From Actinomycetota bacterium (GTDB lineage Bacteria > Actinomycetota > Thermoleophilia > Gaiellales > Gaiellaceae): 14,576 bases of DNA. The position numbers and the translations under genes are program-made. The stretch is from contig JAFALP010000009.1 in the NCBI GenBank assembly GCA_019234175.1, forward strand, positions 1 through 14,576, written 5' to 3'. Shown here piece after piece: positions 1-6,249 of the stretch. Numbering within the stretch: position 1 is the first letter of the stretch; the number at the start of each line of letters is the position of its first letter. The notes beneath the pieces were generated by a model. The model did no database searches and was not told where the DNA came from. It saw only the letters and a program-made list of their open reading frames with translations.

Positions 1-2536
1 CCTCCTCGGCCTTCGCGCCGTCGGGCGGCCTGTAGTCCGGCGCCTTCTCTTCGTCGAAGTCGGGGACGTCCGCCCCCTCCCATTTCTCGCCGTTCCAGAA
101 CACGTACTTCTTCCGCTCCGACCACGGCTCGCCGTCCGGGTCGGCTGAGGCGCGGTTGTAGAGGATGCGCCGGTTCGCCGGCCACGCCCACGCCCATTCG
201 GCTGCGACGTAGCTCTGCTCCCAGTGCGGCTTCCTCCGCGCCGCCTGGTTGATGCCGTCCGCGTACACGCCGCAGTAGATCCAGCACCCGCACACGGTCG
301 AGCCGTCCGGCTTCAGCTCCTTGTACGACGACAGCCACTTGCCGGTCGGGATCTCCCAGCCGTTGACCTCCGCCAGGACGGCCTCGGCATCCGGCTCCTG
401 GATCTGCGAGTGCGTCGGGTACTCCCAGCGCAGGGCGTTGATCAGCTCGTCGCGCGCTTCCTTCGACTCGGCGAGCTTCTGCTTGATGCGGCGGCCGAGG
501 TGGAAGTAGAACCAGAGCTCGGAGCGGCAGTCCTCCTTCGGCTCGGTCGCCTGCCAGTGCCACTGCAGCAGCCGCTGCGTGTTCGTGAACGAGCCGTCTT
601 TCTCCGTGTGCGCCGCGGCAGGCATGAAGAAGATCTCCGTGGGGATCTGCTCGGTCCTCAGCTCGCCGGTTTCGATCTCCGGGCTGTCGTACCAGAACGA
701 CGCCGATTCGATCTCGACGAGGTCGCGCACGACGAGCCAGTCGAGCTTCGCGAGCGCGAGACGATGTGCCTTGCCGTTCGCGTTCCCGACCGCGGGGTTC
801 TCGCCGGCGATGATGTAGCCCTTCACGTTCCCCTCGAGCATCTGCTCGAGCGTCCAGTAGACGGAGTTGTCGTCGTCGATCCTCGGCAGCTTCTCGAAGA
901 GCCAGTCGTTGTCCTCGGTCGCGTGCTCGCCGAAGTAGGCCTTCATCAGGCTGACGAAGTACGCGTCCATGTGCCCCCACCAGCCGGTGGGCGCGCTCGT
1001 CGTCCGGATGAAGCTCTCGTAGTCCCCGTACTTCTCGGTGTGCGGCATGGGGATGTAGCCGGGGAGGATGTTGTAGAGCGTCGGAATGTCGGTCGATCCC
1101 TGGATCGACGCGTGGCCGCGCAGCGCCATGATCCCGCCGCCGGGGCGGCCGATGTTCCCGAGCAGGGCCTGGATGATCGACGCCGTCCGGATGATCTGGA
1201 CGCCGACCGTGTGCTGCGTCCAGCCGACCGCGTACGCGATCGCGCTCGTGCGCTCGCGGCCGGAGTTGCGGGCGAGCGCCTCGCACACGGCGACGAACTC
1301 GTCGATGGAGCAGCCGCACGTCTCCGCGACGAGCTCGGGCGTGTAGCGCTGATAGTGACGCTTCAGGATCTGGAAGACACAGCGCGGATGCGAAAGCGCC
1401 GGATCCTCGGACGGGGGCTCACCGTGCTGCAGACCGCCGCCCGCTCCGCCGTGTCCCGACGCCTCACCCGTCGCCGCGTCGAAGCCCTGCTCGGGATCGC
1501 CGCCGGAGCCGTGGGTCTCCATGCCCTCGTACATCCACTTCGTGACCTCGTACTTGCCCTCGCCCGGGTCCCAGCCGGAGAAGAGGCCGTCGAGGTCCTC
1601 CGTGTCGGCGAACTCGTCCGAGATGATCACCGGTGCGTTCGTGTAGTGCTTGACGTACTCCTCGAACCAGAGGTCGTTCTGGAGGATGTAGTTGACGATG
1701 CCGCCCAGGAAGGCGATGTCGCTTCCCGCGCGGATCCCCACCCATCGCGTCGCCATCGCGCTCGTGCGCGTGAAGCGCGGGTCGACGTGGATGACCTCAG
1801 CGCCGCGCTCGCGCGCCTCCATCACCCACTGGAACCCCACCGGGTGGTTCTCGGCGAAGTTCGACCCCATGATCACGATGCAGTCGGAGTTCGCGAGGTC
1901 CTGCTGCATCGTCGTGGCCCCGCCTCGTCCGAACGAGGTCCCCAGACCGGGGACCGTGGAGCTGTGTCATATACGGGCCTGGTTCTCGACCTGCACGACG
2001 CCGAGGCCCGTCATCAGCTTCTTGATGAGGTAGTTCTCCTCGTTGTCGAGCGTCGCGCCGCCGAGGTTCGCGATCGCCATCGTCCGGTTGGCCGGGTTGC
2101 CGTCCTCCGTCTCGGTCTCCCAGGTCGCCGCGCGCGTGTCGACGATCCGGTCGGCGATCATGTCCATCGCCGTTTCGAGGTCGAGCTCCTCCCAGGCGGT
2201 CGCGTACGGCCGCCGGTACTTGACCGTGGACTCGCGGAGCGGCGACTGCACGTAGCTCTTCGACGCTTGCCCCTTCGGGCAGAGGCGGCCGCGTGAGATC
2301 GGGCTCGCCGGATCGCCCTCGATGTGCGTGACATCGCCGTCCTTCACGTAGACGAGCTGGCCGCAGCCGACCGCGCAGTACGGGCACACCGATTGCACGA
2401 CGCGGTCGGCCGCGTCGATGCGCGGCGTCAGCGTGCGCGAGCGCGGGGACTGTGCCGCACGTCCGAGCCCCCGCAGGTCGCCTTCGCGGATCTGTCGCAG
2501 GACGGGCCACGAGGCGATCAGCTCACCGAGCGTCAC
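1..2536 (-). CDS. fdhA: Formate dehydrogenase alpha subunit, selenocysteine-containing (3' end outside window)
   Basis: Molybdenum/tungsten bis-MGD formate dehydrogenase, catalysing formate to CO2 plus two electrons. About 845 codons are visible and the C-terminus lies beyond the left edge. The N-terminus carries a [4Fe-4S] motif, Cys51-x2-Cys54-x3-Cys58 and Cys86 in RLCPKG. The frame meets a UGA at 1967-1969 (codon 190) in the context ARI-U-HSS, which is the active-site Sec-His pair of Sec-type FDHs. Downstream the same frame continues with family-typical sequence (GSNFAENHPVGFQW, DLDGLFSGWDP, HPRCVFQILKRHY, ANRRILYNRASADPDG) and I found no other stop in the parts I translated. The start is GTG at 2536, just behind AAGGAGG; the 2-nt spacing is tight, but the family N-terminus SWPVLRQ follows directly. 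No twin-arginine signal is visible, so a cytoplasmic location is inferred. A caller that ignores Sec would split this gene or call it a pseudogene. Confidence 0.95.
1937..1955 (-). promoter_or_regulatory. Bacterial SECIS element (SelB-binding hairpin) in fdhA
   Basis: On the minus strand the sequence GGTCCCC-GGTCT-GGGGACC forms a perfect 7-bp stem with a GGUCU loop. Counting the U of UGA as base 1, the loop GGUCU occupies bases 22-26. From memory, that is the spacing and loop motif of the Escherichia coli fdhF SECIS, whose loop G and U contact SelB. The element lies inside the coding sequence, as bacterial SECIS elements do. It implies that the genome carries selA, selB, selC and selD elsewhere. 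Confidence 0.92.
1967..1969 (-). other. In-frame UGA selenocysteine codon of fdhA
   Basis: UGA stands at codon 190, where Sec-type formate dehydrogenases have selenocysteine (or Cys in paralogues). It is followed at once by the conserved His and then SSTVPGLGTSFGRGGAT, which continues the family alignment. Reading it as Sec rather than stop is supported by the SECIS hairpin immediately downstream. The Sec would be a ligand of the Mo/W atom. Confidence 0.93.
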
Positions 2537-2572
2537 GTCCTCCTTGTCTCACGGCGTCGTCTCCTGAAACAA

Positions 2573-2578
2573 ATCGTA
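2573..2578 (-). promoter_or_regulatory. Candidate -10 element for fdhA (TACGAT)
   Basis: On the minus strand TACGAT lies 36 nt upstream of the GTG start, in a short AT-rich island (about 2566-2596) that stands out in this GC-rich DNA. It would give a leader of roughly 30 nt carrying the AAGGAGG ribosome binding site at 2539-2545. No convincing -35 is visible at 17 nt spacing. Confidence 0.35.
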
Positions 2579-2693
2579 GTACGAATGTTTTGCCCTTGGA
2601 CGAACGGCGGGAGCGGGCCTCCGCAGCCGTTGCTCTCGCCGCGGTCTTTCTGCAGCCGATCGCCGCCCGACTGCCGCGACCCCCCGCTGGGTC

Positions 2694-2699
2694 TACGCT
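2694..2699 (+). promoter_or_regulatory. -10 element TACGCT, leaderless arrangement
   Basis: TACGCT is followed by six bases and then the ATG at 2706, so transcription would start at or next to the start codon. No Shine-Dalgarno sequence is present. The same layout recurs at several other genes in the window. Confidence 0.55.
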
Positions 2700-2705
2700 G
2701 TAGCG

Positions 2706-3317
2706 ATGCTCGCACTGGCAGCCGTGGTGCTCGCCACCCAGCCGAATCTGTCCAAGCTGGTGCTGAAGCCCGCGGCGGTCGGGAGCGGGTACGTGCTCGT
2801 GCAGCGCTCGGACGGGAGGGGCACGGCGCAGCGCACGCTCGACCTGTGCGGGACGACGAACTACGGGAGCGAGTCGCTGCGGGTGAACCGGCTGCAGGTC
2901 GACTACCTGAAGCCGAACGCGAAGCTCGCGCTCTCGAACGAGGTGGTGACGTACAAGTCCGGCGGCGCCGCCGAGGCGATGCAGGAGGTGGCGCAGCACG
3001 CCGCGACATGTCCGAACAAGCCGATCGCGTTCGAGGGGCAGCCGCCGCTGACGTACAGGATCACGCGGCTCACCGACTCGAAGTTGCTGAGGGGCTACAT
3101 CGCCTTGCGCGTGGACGTGTCCGGAAAGATCCAGGGAAAGAAGGTGAGCGCCGTGCGCTTCGCCGTGTACCAGCGCTCCGGGAACATCCTCTCCGGCGTC
3201 TACAGCTATGCGGCCACGGGTGTGACCGCGGCGCAGCAGGAGGCCTTCGTCCTCCACGCCGCCGAGGCGAGCGCGAAGGCGCTCCGCGGCACCGTCCAGA
3301 CAGGTCCCGCGGCTTAA
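2706..3317 (+). CDS. Small exported protein of unknown function
   Basis: A 203-residue protein that I do not recognise. It opens with a short hydrophobic stretch (MLALAAVVLA), consistent with a compact signal peptide or anchor, though lacking positive charges before it. The remainder is soluble-looking, with two cysteines (Cys48 in LDLCGT and Cys102 in AATCPN) that could form a disulfide outside the membrane. The overall character recalls small extracytoplasmic domains of actinobacterial envelope proteins, but that is only an impression. ATG at 2706 is chosen because a -10 hexamer lies six bases upstream. It is divergent from fdhA and lies 35 bp before the HtrA-like gene on the same strand, which has its own apparent -10. 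It could be co-transcribed with that gene in part. Confidence 0.75.
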   Translation: MLALAAVVLATQPNLSKLVLKPAAVGSGYVLVQRSDGRGTAQRTLDLCGTTNYGSESLRVNRLQVDYLKPNAKLALSNEVVTYKSGGAAEAMQEVAQHAATCPNKPIAFEGQPPLTYRITRLTDSKLLRGYIALRVDVSGKIQGKKVSAVRFAVYQRSGNILSGVYSYAATGVTAAQQEAFVLHAAEASAKALRGTVQTGPAA

Positions 3318-3324
3318 TCCGCGG
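3307..3324 (+). terminator. Short hairpin over the stop codon of the exported protein gene
   Basis: Two copies of CCGCGG (3307-3312 and 3319-3324) flank CTTAAT and could form a 6-bp stem. The TAA stop falls in the loop and TTAATCC follows. It has no real T-tract, so it may be only a weak terminator or a chance repeat. Confidence 0.25.
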
Positions 3325-3340
3325 TTAATCCCACCCCTGC

Positions 3341-3346
3341 TAGACC
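3341..3346 (+). promoter_or_regulatory. -10-like element TAGACC before the HtrA-like gene
   Basis: TAGACC is followed by six bases and then GTG at 3353, the same geometry as the other leaderless starts here. The last base is C rather than T, so it is a weaker match. It supports GTG 3353 as the start. Confidence 0.4.
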
Positions 3347-3352
3347 GGTGGG

Positions 3353-4429
3353 GTGCGGGACCGGACGAGGACGTTGGGCATGCTGACGGCCGCCGGCGTG
3401 GTCGGAAGCGCGGTCACGATCGGCGCGGCGTCGGCCTTCGGCGCGCTCGGAAGCTCGACGACGACGGTCCGCGAGATCACGCCCCCCGTCGGCGCCGACT
3501 CGGGCACGTTCGTCGGCACCGCGAAGGCCATGACCATCCACGACGTGTACGTGCGGGATGCCCCGGGCGTCGTCCAGCTCGCGTCCGCCGGCCGTCCGCT
3601 CGGCTCCGGCTTCGTCGTGGACAAGGTCGGCCACATCGTCACGAACGCGGGCGTCGTGGAGGACGCCGCTCCGATCTCCGTGAGCTTCTCCAACCGCGAG
3701 CGGATGCCGGCGACGGTGGTCGGACGCGATCCGTCCACCGATCTCGCCGTGCTCCAGGTGCACATCAGCTCGCGCGCCTTGACGCCGCTCGCGCTCGGCG
3801 AGTCGGCCGACCTGCGCGTCGGGGACCCGGTGGTCGCCATCGGCAACCCGCTCGGTGACGGCCGGTCCGTCACCGCCGGCATCGTCAGCGCGCTCGACCA
3901 CGGTGTGCGCACCGACGCGAAGCTGAGCCACGGCACGTGGGGCGGGCCGCTCGTGAACGCGCAGGGAGCCGTCGTCGGCGTCACGTCGCTCTCGCGCGAC
4001 GGAAGCGGCGTCGCCATCCCGATCGACACGGTGCGCATCGTCGTCGCGGAGCTGATCGCGAGCGGGCGCGTCGAGCACCCCTTCATCGGCGTGCAGACGC
4101 GCGCGATCACGCCCGCCGTCGCCGAGCTCTTCCGCCTGCCCGTGTCGCGCGGCCTGCTCGTGAGCACGGTGTGCTCGAGCACGGGTGCGGCGAGCGCGGG
4201 GCTGCACGGGGCGACACAAGAGGTGACGGTCGCGGGGAACACGTGGCCGATCGGCGGCGACATCATCGTGAAGGCGGACGGTGTCCCCGTCGGGTCCGTC
4301 GGCGCGCTGCGCGCGCTCGTCGCGCAGATGCAGCCGGGACAGTCGATGACACTCGACGTCGTTCGCGGCACGAAAACCTTGTTCTTGCACGTCAAGCTCG
4401 GACGGCAACCGCTCTCGCCGAGATGCTGA
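3353..4429 (+). CDS. HtrA/DegP-like trypsin-PDZ protein, catalytically dead (pseudoprotease)
   Basis: A 358-residue S1C-type protein. An Arg-rich N-terminus and a hydrophobic segment (about residues 9-32) suggest a signal anchor with the rest outside the cell membrane. The trypsin fold spans about 65-235: GSGFVVD (84-90), TNAGVV (97-102), DPSTDLAVL (126-134), GDPVVAIGNPLG (157-168) and GTWGGPLVN (194-202). A PDZ domain follows (about 243-350: FIGVQTR, GGDIIVKADGVPV). Of the triad, only Asp130 remains. The catalytic His position is Gly100 (TNAHVV in active enzymes) and the catalytic Ser position is Trp196 (GNSGGP in active enzymes). The reading frame and both domains are otherwise intact, so this looks like a selected non-catalytic role (peptide-binding chaperone or sensor) and not decay. 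The GTG start is preceded by a -10-like element and no Shine-Dalgarno. Confidence 0.88.
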   Translation: MRDRTRTLGMLTAAGVVGSAVTIGAASAFGALGSSTTTVREITPPVGADSGTFVGTAKAMTIHDVYVRDAPGVVQLASAGRPLGSGFVVDKVGHIVTNAGVVEDAAPISVSFSNRERMPATVVGRDPSTDLAVLQVHISSRALTPLALGESADLRVGDPVVAIGNPLGDGRSVTAGIVSALDHGVRTDAKLSHGTWGGPLVNAQGAVVGVTSLSRDGSGVAIPIDTVRIVVAELIASGRVEHPFIGVQTRAITPAVAELFRLPVSRGLLVSTVCSSTGAASAGLHGATQEVTVAGNTWPIGGDIIVKADGVPVGSVGALRALVAQMQPGQSMTLDVVRGTKTLFLHVKLGRQPLSPRC

Positions 4430-4441
4430 CCGTCCTCCAGA

Positions 4442-4465
4442 CCGGCCCTGCAGCACGAGGGCCGG
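4442..4465 (+). terminator. Hairpin 1 downstream of the HtrA-like gene
   Basis: CCGGCCCT (4442-4449) pairs perfectly with AGGGCCGG (4458-4465) around an 8-nt loop, starting 13 nt after the stop codon. No T-tract follows. It is the first of several hairpins in this 214-bp gap. Confidence 0.45.
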
Positions 4466-4502
4466 CTCCCGTAACGCTGCAGGCCAGCGCAGCAGCGGGA
4501 GC
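4465..4502 (+). repeat. Hairpin 2, imperfect two-part stem
   Basis: GCTCCCG (4465-4471) pairs with CGGGAGC (4496-4502), and an inner GCTGC (4476-4480) pairs with GCAGC (4489-4493). It shares base 4465 with the previous hairpin, so the two structures may be alternatives. Confidence 0.35.
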
Positions 4503-4508
4503 ATGAGA

Positions 4509-4540
4509 CGGGGGCCCCGACCGCCTGCCCGGGGCCCCCG
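4509..4540 (+). terminator. Strong GC-rich hairpin terminator
   Basis: CGGGGGCCCCG (4509-4519) pairs perfectly with CGGGGCCCCCG (4530-4540), an 11-bp stem with a 10-nt loop. There is no T-run, only a pyrimidine-rich tail (ACTCTCTTCCTC). Stems of this kind without U-tracts are common at gene ends in high-GC actinobacteria. It separates the HtrA-like gene from the next transcription unit. Confidence 0.65.
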
Positions 4541-4559
4541 ACTCTCTTCCTCGGCTTCG

Positions 4560-4598
4560 GACTCCGCCAACGCGTTGCGTTAGCTCCGTCCCGGAGTC
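4560..4598 (+). terminator. Hairpin 3 with short T-tract
   Basis: GACTCCG (4560-4566) pairs with CGGAGTC (4592-4598) and TTT follows directly. Inside it a smaller AACGC/GCGTT hairpin (4570-4574 with 4577-4581, using a very short loop) can form. It may act as a back-up terminator for the upstream unit. Confidence 0.35.
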
Positions 4599-4601
4599 TT
4601 T

Positions 4602-4614
4602 GCGCGTGACGCGC
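4602..4614 (+). promoter_or_regulatory. 13-bp palindrome in the -35 region, possible operator
   Basis: GCGCGT-G-ACGCGC is a perfect palindrome around a central G. It ends 16 bp upstream of the TACCCT -10 element, exactly where the -35 region would be. A regulator dimer could bind there. GC-only palindromes arise easily in such DNA, so this is tentative. Confidence 0.25.
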
Positions 4615-4630
4615 GTTTCCGGCCCGTCGC

Positions 4631-4636
4631 TACCCT
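4631..4636 (+). promoter_or_regulatory. -10 element TACCCT, leaderless arrangement
   Basis: TACCCT is followed by seven bases and then GTG at 4644. No Shine-Dalgarno sequence precedes the start. This matches the recurring leaderless layout in the window. Confidence 0.55.
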
Positions 4637-4643
4637 TGCCGGC

Positions 4644-5009
4644 GTGGAGCGGGAGGAGTTGCGGCACGGCCGCATTGAGACTGCCGACGAGATCGAGCCG
4701 CTCGAGGACGAGGAGCTCTGGGACGGCGAGGAAGACGGCGATCACGCCGGGTGGTATTGCGTGCGGACCGATCCGTTTCCATGTCCTGCTCCCGGGTGCG
4801 CGTACGTCGCCGAGTTCATGACGGCGGCCCATCTCGTGCTCGTATGGCAGGAGCGCGACGATCCCAACTTGCTCCGCCACGCGGGGCGCGCGAAAGAGGT
4901 CGGCCGCAACCCGCGCGTGGTCACGTACGAGATCTCGTTCGGGCCGAGCGCGTCGTATTACGCGTGGGAGGCCGCAGGCCGGCCGGTGCACGGCATCCGC
5001 GGCAAGTGA
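4644..5009 (+). CDS. Acidic 121-residue protein with Cys/His patch, unknown function
   Basis: I do not recognise this protein. The first 35 residues are strongly acidic (IETADEIEPLEDEELWDGEEDGD). A segment with three cysteines and a histidine follows (CVRTDPFPCPAPGCAYVAEFMTAAH), which resembles a small zinc-finger-like site but does not match a standard spacing. The C-terminal half is mixed and rich in aromatic residues (SASYYAWEAAG). The GTG start is preceded by a -10 hexamer seven bases upstream. Its TGA stop overlaps the GTG start of the ligase gene by 4 bp (GTGA), implying translational coupling and perhaps a shared task such as regulating or delivering substrate to the ligase. That link is inferred from position only. 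Confidence 0.7.
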   Translation: MEREELRHGRIETADEIEPLEDEELWDGEEDGDHAGWYCVRTDPFPCPAPGCAYVAEFMTAAHLVLVWQERDDPNLLRHAGRAKEVGRNPRVVTYEISFGPSASYYAWEAAGRPVHGIRGK

Positions 5010-6001
5010 TCGAGCGCCACTTCGGGGAGTCGGCGCCTCTCACCGTCGGCATCGAGGAGGAGCTCATGCTCCTCGACGCCGAGACGCTCGAGCCCGTCGA
5101 CGCCGTCGGCCTGTTCGTCGGTGAGGCGGACGGTGGGAGGATGAAGACGGAGCTGCACGCGTCCGTCGTCGAGCTCAACACCGACATCTGCGCCGGCGTC
5201 GACGAGGCGGTCGAAGCGCTCCGGTCGCTGCGCGCCGAGGCGGCGCGCATCGCCGCCGCCAACGGCCTCGCGATCGCCGCCGCCGGCGCGCACCCGACGG
5301 CGACGTTCGAGTCGCTCCCCGTCGTGCAGGAGGAGCGGTACCTCGCCATGCTGCGCGACGTCGGGTATGCCGCCCGACGTCAGGGCGTGAACGGCCTGCA
5401 CGTGCACGTGGGCATGGCGAGCGCCGACGAGTGCTACGACCGCATGGAGGCGCTGCTGCCGTGGCTTCCGGCGGTCCTCGCGCTCTCGGCGAACTCCCCG
5501 TTCCTCGACGGCGAGGACACCGGGATGCTCTCGAACCGGGCGCTCGTCCTCTCCGAGCTGCCGCGCGCGGGCGCGCCACCCGCGTTCGGCTCCTACGACG
5601 CCTGGGAGGCGTGGACGGAACGGCTCGTCGCGCTCGGCGTGATGGACGACTACACGCGGCTCTGGTGGGACGTGCGGCCCCATCCGCGCTTCGGCACGCT
5701 CGAGATCCGGATCGCCGACCAGCCGACGTCGCTCGAGCGCACCGCCCTCGTCGCGCGCACGATCGTCGACCTCGTCGCCTCCGCTCGAAGCCGCGACCCG
5801 ATGCCGCGCGGCGACTATCTCCAGAACCGCTGGGCGGCGGCGCAGTCCGGCCTCGGCGCGCAGGTCATCCATCCCGACGGCGACCGCCTCGTCACCGTGC
5901 GCCATCTTCTCGGCGATCCGCCGGAGCCGGAAGCGATGCGCCAGCGCGAGCTCGGCCCCGAGCGCGCGGCGGCGGATCTCGTCGCGAGGACGCTAGGCTG
6001 A
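5006..6001 (+). CDS. Carboxylate-amine ligase, GCS2/YbdK family (glutamate-cysteine ligase-like)
   Basis: A 331-residue ATP-dependent ligase of the GCS2 family, which joins a carboxylate to an amine in the manner of gamma-glutamyl-cysteine synthesis. Motifs seen: TVGIEEELMLLD near residue 13 (the paired Glu, metal/ATP site), VVELNTD (54-60), GLHVHVGM (130-137), LSANSPFLDGEDTGMLSNR (160-178) and RFGTLEIRIADQPTS near 230. YbdK proteins are usually nearer 370 residues, so this one is short but has all the core blocks. The GTG start at 5006 overlaps the preceding stop (GTGA); a longer in-frame extension to 4751 only reads the neighbour out of frame. The true substrate is unknown; several family members have only weak glutamate-cysteine ligase activity. 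The nearby redox sigma factor makes a thiol role attractive but unproven. Confidence 0.88.
   Translation: MIERHFGESAPLTVGIEEELMLLDAETLEPVDAVGLFVGEADGGRMKTELHASVVELNTDICAGVDEAVEALRSLRAEAARIAAANGLAIAAAGAHPTATFESLPVVQEERYLAMLRDVGYAARRQGVNGLHVHVGMASADECYDRMEALLPWLPAVLALSANSPFLDGEDTGMLSNRALVLSELPRAGAPPAFGSYDAWEAWTERLVALGVMDDYTRLWWDVRPHPRFGTLEIRIADQPTSLERTALVARTIVDLVASARSRDPMPRGDYLQNRWAAAQSGLGAQVIHPDGDRLVTVRHLLGDPPEPEAMRQRELGPERAAADLVARTLG
5994..5999 (+). promoter_or_regulatory. -10 element TAGGCT inside the ligase 3' end
   Basis: TAGGCT overlaps the last codons of the ligase gene and is followed by six bases and then ATG 6006. This suggests the HMA gene can be transcribed as a leaderless message independently of the ligase. 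Confidence 0.5.
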
Positions 6002-6005
6002 CCGC

Positions 6006-6215
6006 ATGCCGACGCAGACCGAGACGCTGCAGGTGAGCGGGATCCGCTGCGAGCGCTGTGTCGCCCGCCTGGCGAACGCGCTCACCGGCCACGAGGGCCT
6101 CGAGGCGGCGAACGCGACCCTCATGGGCCAGGTCATGCTCTCCTGGGACGACGAGCGCACGAGCCGCGAGGATCTCGTCGCCGCGCTCGCGAAGGCCGGC
6201 TTCCGGGAATCCTGA
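6006..6215 (+). CDS. Heavy-metal-associated (HMA) domain protein, CopZ-like
   Basis: A 69-residue single HMA domain. The metal-binding loop GIRCERC (residues 12-18, Cys15-x2-Cys18) matches the GMxCxxC motif of copper chaperones and P-type ATPase N-termini, with Ile in place of the usual Met. It ends with the usual beta-alpha-beta pattern (DLVAALAKAGF). It probably carries Cu(I) or a related soft metal in the cytoplasm. No metal ATPase or CsoR-type repressor is adjacent, so the partner is not visible here. It sits 4 bp after the ligase gene and 34 bp before the sigma factor gene. Confidence 0.85.
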   Translation: MPTQTETLQVSGIRCERCVARLANALTGHEGLEAANATLMGQVMLSWDDERTSREDLVAALAKAGFRES

Positions 6216-6231
6216 ACGCCCCAGAGGCGTT
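6206..6231 (+). promoter_or_regulatory. SigR/SigH-type (ECF12) promoter, GGAAT-N18-GTT, upstream of the ECF sigma gene
   Basis: GGAAT (6206-6210), an 18-bp spacer and GTT (6229-6231) match the consensus known for Streptomyces SigR and mycobacterial SigH. Transcription would begin about 7-8 bp downstream, near 6238-6240, giving a leader of about 11 nt before ATG 6250. The -35 lies within the last codons of the HMA gene. It implies positive autoregulation of the sigma/anti-sigma operon. No second site of this form was found elsewhere in the window by eye. Confidence 0.7.
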
Positions 6232-6232
6232 C
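6214..6232 (+). repeat. Perfect 7-bp inverted repeat within the SigR-type promoter
   Basis: GAACGCC (6214-6220) and GGCGTTC (6226-6232) flank a 5-nt centre. The repeat begins at the HMA stop codon and covers the promoter spacer and its GTT. It could be a short terminator for the HMA gene, an operator, or both. Confidence 0.5.
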
Positions 6233-6236
6233 TGGC

Positions 6237-6242
6237 TAGTGT
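6237..6242 (+). promoter_or_regulatory. Second -10 element TAGTGT before the sigma gene
   Basis: TAGTGT is followed by seven bases and then ATG 6250, the leaderless layout seen elsewhere. It lies just downstream of the SigR-type promoter, so the sigma gene may have both a housekeeping and a self-activated start. Confidence 0.45.
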
Positions 6243-6249
6243 GGCCGTG

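Noticed and set aside
1967..1969. UGA as a nonsense mutation making fdhA a pseudogene.
   Set aside because: The codon is exactly at the Sec site, the SECIS hairpin is in register, and the protein stays conserved on both sides.
224..2296. Long open frame of 690 codons on the plus strand.
   Set aside because: It is antisense to fdhA and low in complexity (Arg, Val, Leu, Asp rich), as expected of a shadow frame in GC-rich DNA. The minus strand carries clear FDH motifs throughout.
4751..5005. N-terminal extension of the ligase back to ATG 4751.
   Set aside because: This stretch is the upstream 121-residue gene in a different frame and has no ligase motif; the GTGA overlap gives a better start.
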